A stretch of 64,000 nucleotides of DNA from Undaria pinnatifida (taxonomy: Eukaryota > Sar > Phaeophyceae > Laminariales > Alariaceae), in the NCBI GenBank assembly GCA_012845835.1, contig JABAKD010000021.1, positions 4,150,206 through 4,214,205 on the forward strand, given 5' to 3'. Shown piece by piece: positions 55,628-62,958 of this stretch. The translations under genes and the position numbers were made by a program. Positions within the stretch are counted from its first letter, which is position 1, and the number at the start of each line of letters is the position of its first letter. Below the pieces are notes generated by a model. It worked only from the letters and a program-made list of their open reading frames with translations. It made no database searches and was not told the DNA's origin.

Positions 55628-55832
55628 CCGCCTCACGAGCGGTTCTTGGAAGGATGCAGCTCACCCTTCACGCGACTCGGCGAACACCTGGCACGGCGCT
55701 TCGCGCTTGGTGTAAGCAATGTTCGCAGGGTCGGTGAAAACCCGATGTGCTCCGTCTTCCCATAGTGGAGATTCGAGGGTCTACGATGATACGACTACGG
55801 CCATGCATGAATATCGAGTACCCCCCCCCCCG
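55628..55832 (+). mobile_element. R8 element with poly(C) end
   Basis: CGCCTCACGAGCGGTTCTTG, ACACCTGGCACGGCGCTTCG, GTCGGTGAAAACCCGATGTG, CTACGGCCATGCATGAATAT, GAGTAC then a C run (55820-55830). Confidence 0.85.
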
Positions 55833-55921
55833 TCCCTTTCCGCTACAGAGACCACACCAGAAAGAAAAGAAAATTTCAATTCGAAGCTGTCATTCCACGT
55901 GCAAGAAAGTACTGTTTGCGC

Positions 55922-56195
55922 AGAAGACCGCCTCACATAAGTGGTTCTCTTGTTCATAGTAGGATAGAGCTCATCACACCCTTCATGCGACTCCCTCTCG
56001 CCGAACACCCAACACGGCGGGCTTCGCGCTTCGCGCTTGGTGCAAGCAATCAATGCCCCTGCGTGAGCGGTAAAAGCCCGACGTGCGCCGTCCCGGCTTT
56101 GTTGCAGGTATGCGAAGATCTATGGTCTGAGACTACATGGCCATGCACGCGATAGATCATGATTAATAGTACGCCCCCCCCCCCCCCCCCCCCCC
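55922..56195 (+). mobile_element. R8 element with 22-base poly(C) end
   Basis: AGACCGCCTCACATAAGTGG, a duplicated GCTTCGCGCTTCGCGCTTGG, GCGGTAAAAGCCCGACGTGC, CATGGCCATGCACGCG, AGTACG then a C run at 56174-56195. Confidence 0.85.
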
Positions 56196-56201
56196 AAATG
56201 A

Positions 56202-56322
56202 ATTCGCGCCCAAATGTTGGAAGTGTCTCTATTAGAAGTAGGAACGGTATTCCGTCTCGAGAGGGATGCGTGCTAAATGGTCAAATGACTAAGTAAGGCA
56301 AGCAACAAACGAGTACGCCCCC
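56202..56322 (+). mobile_element. R9 element, 5'-truncated
   Basis: GCGCCCAAATGTTGGAAGTG, AGGAACGGTATTCCGTCTCG, AAATGGTCAAATGACTAAG, ACGAGTACGCCCCC. It directly follows the poly(C) end of the R8 copy. Confidence 0.8.
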
Positions 56323-56354
56323 TCCCATGAAATCAAGATTACGGTCGTCATGCA

Positions 56355-56580
56355 TGGAATGGGCAGAGGTTATCACGGGTCCTGGCCCGACCCGACCCGG
56401 CCATCGTGAGATGAGATCAGGGATTTCCACGGTTCATGACCCGACCCAACCCGCCGGCCCGGGTGGTGTCGCTTTGGGAGATCTTTTGATTTCGCGCGGG
56501 TCGAGTCGGGTCGAGCAGGGAGGCTGTTCCAGAAAATCTCACCGTTTTTCTTGTCTTGTCTTTTGTCGGGTCGGGTCTGA
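56355..56580 (+). repeat. R10 element without array expansion
   Basis: ATCACGGGTCCTGGCCCGAC, CATCGTGAGATGAGATCAGG, GATTTCCACGGTTCATGACC and CGCGCGGGTCGAGTCGGGTC. It shows the short (2-4 unit) state of the pentanucleotide. A further R10 fragment is at 57.24-57.35 kb. Confidence 0.65.
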
Positions 56581-56769
56581 CACATACATGCTAGCACCCA
56601 GCGGGCGCACTCTCTTGTTTTCCTGCTTAGAAGGGTGGGGTGTGACTTGAAGAGCTCTACACGTCTCACTATATATTTTTTTTTCGTAGTAAGCTGATTG
56701 AAAGCGCAACTTGAATGATTCAAACAGGCTCACAATCTAGAGGCCCGGTGTAAAAACCGTTTAAATTTT

Positions 56770-57135
56770 TCCAAAAAATGCGTGCCACGAGATATAGAGG
56801 TAGAGTGCTTTTTCGCCCGAAAAAAAATCTGAATGACGCGGCTCCTTGACCCAAAACTGCCGGAAATCGGCAAAAAAAAAAAATGCACTATATCTCGTTC
56901 TGTACCTAGGCCATGGGATTTTTTCATCCGGTAGCGTCAGCACTTTCAATTTTTATCCGAGCCAGTTTTTGGGAGAGGTCTTTAACCCCTTCGAGAGCCC
57001 CCAAAATCGCTCCCTGTAATGACTTGAAAGTGATTTTTTTTCCCCCAAAAGGGTTTCCACATGATGTGAAGGCGTTATGCTCCTAAAGAGAGGAACCTCA
57101 GATAGAAAGCGGAGAGCCTCGATCGTAGCACGCGT
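56770..57135 (-). mobile_element. R2 element interrupted by R1
   Basis: GTGCCACGAGATATAGAGGT at one end, CCTCGATCGTAGCACGCGTC at the other. GTACCTAGGCCATGGGATTT and GGGAGAGGTC lead to the R1 insertion at 56982; R2 resumes with GCTCCTAAAGAGAGGAACCT. Confidence 0.8.
56982..57077 (-). mobile_element. R1 element nested in R2
   Basis: TTAACCCCTTCGAGAGCCCC to GATGTGAAGGCGTTA. The R2 context AGGTC|TTAA|GCTCC shows insertion at TTAA with the TTAA repeated at the far end (TTAT after one mutation). Confidence 0.88.
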
Positions 57136-57720
57136 CCAGAAAAAAAACCAATAAGGGGTTAAGGTGCCCCGTCATCAAGAAAAAAAAAAAAAAAATGGCC
57201 TAAAAGTATTATTAATACCTCTAAATATCGTAGCACACGTGCGGACGTCCGGAGGTTTTCAAATGTCACGGGTCGGCCCGGATCACCTCGGACCCGTCCC
57301 AGCCCGCGAGAAGCGAGACCCGACCCGCAAAAACTCCTGGAAACGAGAACACCCCCGGTCGATGGTCTGAAGACTAGGGCTATGAATGGTCATGATTACA
57401 CACGCGTCCCTCCCCCCCCGGTTTCCCTACCCCCCGCGCGCACAACACGCCATCCTCCTCGAACCGATTTGCCCGCCCCCCCCCCTCCCCCCCTCCCCAA
57501 ATCAAGCGCATGCATCCAAAACGCCTTTATACTTTCATCTATCGCTCTCGAGCCGATTCCCCCTCGCCCCAAACGAAGCGCATCATCCAAAACCTTCACA
57601 ATTTCCTACGCCCCTCCTTCTCGTTCTATCTTAACAGTACGACACCCTGAGTGCTGTTTTGTGTTCAAACAATCTATCTGCGCTATCGTTGCCACCAGAG
57701 AAGCAAAAAACAAACAGATC

Positions 57721-59012
57721 CCTTCAAGAGGGGTCCCGGGCATCATTTCAAAGGAGGTCCCCCGTCATTTCCAAAGAGGTCCCCCGCCCATTTCAAGGGG
57801 TGTCCCACCTTATCTTCTAAACGGAAATCTGCGAGATGTCCTTCACAAAGTTAAACACTCTTGCGGTCTTCCCTTTCAAGCGAGGCCCCACTCTTTCAAG
57901 AGGGGTCCCAACCTTTGAAGATGGGTCCCATCCGGTCCCACCCGTCTAAGAGGGGTATCTTCCTGTTATGTTGCCTTTTTAGGGGGGTTCCGATCTTTCA
58001 AAATGGCCCCGTCCTTCCAAGAGGGGTCCCATCCTTTCAAGAGGGGTTCCATCCTTTCAAGAAGGGTCCCTTCCTTTCATGAGGGGTCCCATCATTTCAA
58101 AGGTGGTCTCTTACTTTCAAGTGGGGTGCCATCTCTGCAACAGGGGTCCCACCCTTTCAAGACGGCCTCCAGCTTTTCAAGAGAAGTCCCTCCCTTTCCG
58201 GAGGCATCCCATGCTTTCAAGAGGGGTCCCGTCCCTTCAAGAAGAGTCCCTTCCTTCCAACAGGGCTCCCATCCTTTCAATAGGGGTCCCATCCTTTCAA
58301 GAAGGGCCCCTTCCATTCAAGAGGGGTGACATCCTTTCAAGAGTGGCGCCTTCCGTCCAAGTGGGGTGCCATCCTTTCAACAAGTGTCCCTTCCTTTCAA
58401 GAGGAGTGTCATCCTTTCGAGACTGGTCCCTTCCTTTCACGTAGGGTGCCATCCTTTCAAGGGGGCCCCGTCCTTTCAACACATACCCTTTGCAACCGGG
58501 CCCCTATCCTGTCAAGAGGGGCCTCATCCTTTCAAGAAGGGCCCCTTCCTTTCAAGAGGGGCGCCATCCTTTCAAGAGCGGTCTCTTATGTTCAAGAAGG
58601 CCCGTCCTTTCAAGAAGGGTCCCTTCTTTTCAAGGGGGGGGCGCCATCCTTTCAAGGGGGGCCCGCCCTTGCAAAAGGGGACCTATCATTTCAAGAGGAG
58701 TCGTTCCCTTTCAAGAGGGCTCCCATCCTTTCAAGTGGCGTGCCGTCCTGTCAATAGGGGTTCCGTCTTTTCAAGAGCGGTCCAGTCCTTTCAAGAGGGG
58801 TCCCGTCCTTTCAAAATGGGTGCCATCCTCCCACCCCTTCACGAGGGGTCCCATCCTTGCAAGAGGAGTACCCGCTGTTCAAGAGAGGTCCCATCTTTTC
58901 AAGAGGGTTGCCTTCCTCTCAACACAGGTCCCTTTCAATAGGGGTCCCATCCTTTCAGATGAGGGTTCCCATCCGTTCAAACGGGGGGCTCCATCATTTC
59001 AAGAGGAGTCCC
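57721..59012 (+). repeat. 20-bp minisatellite, ~64 units, 1.3 kb
   Basis: Consensus GTCCCATCCTTTCAAGAGGG with moderate divergence between units. Because 20 is not a multiple of 3 and the unit lacks stops, all plus frames are open for 120-190 codons and share a 20-residue period (RVPSFQEGSHPFKRGPILS). Read as non-coding. Confidence 0.95.
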
Positions 59013-59364
59013 GGTAACCCTGCTGACCCTTTTGCGACCCAGAAAAAGATAGCGACAAACAAACGCAAAAAAAAACGGTACAATCAACCGCAGAAGAGTA
59101 GTACTAGTGGGGCTATCGGAAACCCCTCCCCCCGACAAAACAATGATAGAATAACCGCCCACAGTACAAGTAGCGTGAGCACGCGGCGAAAGAATAGAAT
59201 CATCACAATGCTGTGGCCTGTGCTGGGCTCGCATACTCCGACTCCTTGCACTGTACCTCGGGAGTCAAACGTATCACACGCCCCAACCGACACGCATTAG
59301 AATGCGCTCGACAACCTCATCTCTCCCCCCGTCCCAACCCCCCCTCCAATTCACCCCCCCCCCC

Positions 59365-59572
59365 TTATATAGCGGGTCTTGCAAGGATGCAGTTCACCCT
59401 TCATGCGACTCGCTGAACACCTTACGGCGCTTCGCGCTTGGTGTGAGCAATGTCTGCCTGGTTGGTGAAAACCCGACGTGCTCCGTCCCGGCATAGCAGG
59501 GATGCGAGCGTCTATGCTCATACGACTACGGCCATGCACAAACTGAGTACCCCCCCCCCCCCCCCCCCCCCA
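59365..59572 (+). mobile_element. R8 element with 23-base poly(C) end
   Basis: ATAGCGGGTCTTGCAAGGAT, ACCTTACGGCGCTTCGCGCT, TGGTTGGTGAAAACCCGACG, CATGCACAAACTGAGTAC, then a C run at 59550-59571. Very similar to the 47.06-kb copy. Confidence 0.88.
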
Positions 59573-59574
59573 CT

Positions 59575-60085
59575 CCACAACCCCACCCCACCACCCCCCG
59601 ACAGCACCGAGATACCGAAAAACTGAAAAAAAAAAAAAAAAGTAGCAAGAACCGAGTTATCATGGGTCGCGACCCAAAAAACGTCGAACGTCGAACCTTC
59701 CAAATTCTAAAACGGTCCAAGGTCCGGCTCATCCTTTCTTGCGTCGCGACGGCCCAGTGTCCTAGTTCTAGTTCTTGTTCTTGTTGTCGTGGTGGTTGGC
59801 CCTTTATTGTGGTTCGTGGGTATTGGCGTCGCTTTTGTTGTGGTGGCGGTGGTGGTTGTGTAAATATCGTGATCTTGTTGGGATGAGGTCTGCGGAATAC
59901 CCCTCTGTGTTAACAGTGACCTGGTCACGTCGGGGGCTGCGGAAGAGCCGCCCCCCCCCCGGGGGGGGGGCTGGCTTCTTCCCCCCCTCGTTCCCCCCCT
60001 CTCTCATATCCCTTAGTTTATCGCTCCGTCCCAAATCTCATTTTCTTGCCCCTCCTACACATGACAATATTTTGCAATTCAAGCG
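59575..60085. other. No gene seen
   Basis: Homopolymer-rich sequence (C and G runs at 59.95-59.97 kb) with a TTCTAGTTCTTG-type short repeat at 59.76 kb. Confidence 0.4.
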
Positions 60086-60215
60086 CCCTGCACTTACCCT
60101 CCCGCTTGGCGCAAGCAATGCCTGCCTGGTCTGAGGAAACCCGATGTGCTTCGTCCCGGTCTTGAGATGCGAGGGTCTACATGACCACGGCAATGAACGC
60201 AATGGGTAACCCCCC
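60085..60215 (+). repeat. R8 copy, decayed
   Basis: CCCGCTTGGCGCAAGCAATG, CTGGTCTGAGGAAACCCGAT, GCTTCGTCCCGG and GATGCGAGGGTCTACATGAC. Confidence 0.7.
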
Positions 60216-60852
60216 TGAGCATCCCAACATCTATATTCCTTTAGAAGTGCGTCCACCAGGTATATCTTTGGGTCCCCATCGGCAACATCGCAACATCGAA
60301 ACCCCCTTGAAAACTGCACCTGCATCCATTTTTGGGCACAAACTGCTCAAATCACTGCGCAATTACTGTGAGACGCTGTTCGTAGTAGCAACACAAGGGG
60401 GGTTGATACCCCGCTACCGAACTCCCCCTTGGTGTCTGCATTGCTTTGCTTCCATCGCAAGTACAACAAGCCCCGCCCCACTCCCCCCCGCCCGCCTCCA
60501 ACCCCTCCCAATCAACCCCTTTCGAAAAACGCCCCACGCTTTCGAGGAATAATCACGTGGAAATATCGTTGAACACTGTAACACTGCACCCACATTTTCG
60601 GAGACATGTTACTTGGAAATAGTGGGATGTCCGTATCCCGTAGACTAAAAACAGGACGAAAAACCGCAAACCCCTATATCCCGTTATTGGGATAAGTCTA
60701 GTTGAAATCAAGAGTTGGAACACGTTTTCCGTGGAAAAAACATAACTACTAAAATGAATGAAATCCCACACCAAATCCAAGTGTTTTGCCGCAAAAAAAC
60801 ACGAGGGTGCAACGGGAAAAAAAGCTCCCCTCCTCCAATAACGGCACAGCGG
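60216..60852. other. Downstream flank of the DUF1015 gene; no other gene seen
   Basis: Immediately 3' of the DUF1015 stop codon on the minus strand, so part of it is probably 3' UTR. A plus-strand 123-codon frame (60181-60552) overlaps R8 and has no domain. No AATAAA signal stands out. Confidence 0.4.
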
Positions 60853-60921
60853 CTATCGGCCTTCTCCATCCAGCGACCGCACAACCAGTCCCGATCGAAG
60901 TTTAGGCTCGAACCACGTAGC
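60853..60921 (-). CDS. DUF1015 gene, terminal exon IV
   Basis: 69 bp, 22 codons plus TAG. It begins after an acceptor GTGAAG| and reads ATWFEPKLRSGLVV then RSLDGEGR and stop. This is the family's C-terminal signature, in phase with exon III, which ends PPK. Intron III-IV is about 976 bp. Confidence 0.85.
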   Translation of the reverse strand, partial: ATWFEPKLRSGLVVRSLDGEGR

Positions 60922-62924
60922 CTTCACGGTGTGCAGACGAAAAGCAGACAAGGGCAGGGGTACACACAGGGGGTTAGAACCAGGATTAGGGTTTCATAAG
61001 GGAGTAGGGAGGAAGGCAGGGTAATCCTCATTTGTTCCTGGTCTTGAGTCACTTGACCACTTGACCATTAGCCACGCATGCTTTTCGAGACGGAGCACCG
61101 TTCCTACTCCTAATAGAGACACCTCCCAAATTTGGGCGCTCGTTACGTTTCTTCCACATACTTCTCGAAGTATGAACAAGTATTACATTGACAAAACACG
61201 TTTTCGGTTATTCTTATTTCCTTGCTCTTTGGTTGTCAGCCAGCTGGGGGGGGGGGGGGGGGGTAGGAGCGAGGTTGAGGATTATCGTACATGCCTGAAC
61301 GCAAAGCTAACACATCCCGAAAATACGAAAATCCAGACACAAAACATCACCCAAATAAACAACACCAAGGAGGACGGAGGGGCGGAGGGCGAGGTTGGTC
61401 GTACATGCCTGAACGCCAGCTAAACAAATCCCCAAGATACAAACATACAGACACACAAAATCCCAAAACAGAAACACAAACCACACCAAAACACATAATA
61501 AACATAACACATATAACGAAAAACACGAGAAAACACACAAACAACGAAAAAACACAATATCATACCGGATTGAGGTGACTTCTGGTGACAACAATTACTT
61601 CGGAAGGAATAAGCTTCTCGGCATCCGCCACCCTGAACATCGATGGCAGCCAAATATAATACAACTCCCCTCCGACAAACACCAAAAAAACACCAAAATA
61701 ACACCAAAAACACAAGAAAAAAAAAACATACCAAAAACACACCAAAAACACACCCACAAAAAAAAACACGCAAAAAAACACACCCACAAAAAAAAACACG
61801 CAAAAAAACACACAAAAACACACACAAACCTACACCCAAACGCACACAAAAAAAAACACACACACCATAGAGCCAAATACACACAAACACCACCCACCTT
61901 GGGAGGCATTAGCTGCTCGGCGTCCGCCACCTTCATGACCTGTTCAACCGTCACCGGGAACATGCAGAACGACACCGCCCACGCGTCTTCACCCGACACC
62001 AGTCGCTGCAGCTCCCCGGATCCCCTGATCCCTCCCACTGCGAAAAAAACAGAGACCCGGAGCGGCAAGGACAGGAGTAGACGTCACTAAAAGGCAACGC
62101 GAGGATGAAACAGGACAGTACAGGATAGGACAGGCTAGGGCAGGGAAGGCTAGGGTAGGGTCAAGACGGGATAGGATAGGACGGGGTTTGGATAGGGCAG
62201 GCAGGCGTTTCCACCCGAGACCAGTCGCTGCAGCTCCCCGGACGCCCTTATCCATCCCACTTCGGAAAAACTAGTGAACGGAGCGATAACGACAGGAGTA
62301 GACGCCATAAAAAGACAAGACGAGGCTGCAACAGGACTGTACAGGATAGGCTAGGGCAGGGAAGGCTACGGTAGGGTTAAGATGGGATAGAATAGAACGG
62401 GGTTTGGATAGGACAGGCAGGCGTCTCCACCCGAGACAAGCCACTGCAGCTTTCCCGGACCCTCGAATTCCACCCACTACCGGCACAGCAAGGATCCCGA
62501 TTGACAAGGGGTAGGGAGAAGGGACGCGGCCGTACAGGACAAGGGTTTACAAACAGATCTCACAGCTGTAAGTGCATTTAAAACTACTTTAGAATAAAAC
62601 AAGAAAAAAACATGAGGATAGAACAGGGCAATCAATTATCGACTGACTATCTGCCTGACTATCTGCCTTCACCTCTCCCCCCCCCCCCCGCCCCCCTCTA
62701 ACTCTGCGCCCCCCCCCCCCCCCCCCCCAACTCCGTCTCCTTTCTCCCTCTGCCCACCCCTCCCCACCCCCTCTCCTTCTACGATTTCTCCCTCACCGTA
62801 TTTGATGCGCTCATCCGCCCTGGGATTGCCGATGTTGAGGATAGGGTTCAGCAGGTTGTCGTACAGGATCTGCACGAACACATAGAAATCCGCATAGGGC
62901 AAGCAACGCAACACGGAGCAACAT

Positions 62925-62958
<34 letters not shown>

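Larger units (their letters stand above)
61985..62500 (-). repeat. ~220-bp tandem array containing exon III copies
   Basis: The segment GAGACCAGTCGCTGCAGCTC CCCGG plus AGGATAGGCTAGGGCAGGGA recurs with a 217-222 bp period (exon-start equivalents at 62037, 62259 and 62476). It duplicated the 5' part of exon III together with the upstream intron. Confidence 0.85.

Noticed and set aside
57861..59300. Frames up to 191 codons with a 20-residue repeat
   Set aside because: They come from a 20-bp DNA repeat that is open in all three forward frames at once, so there is no preferred frame.
61420..61893. 157-codon Phe/Cys/Val-rich minus-strand frames
   Set aside because: Translation of T/G-rich intron sequence of the DUF1015 gene with a 28-bp tandem.
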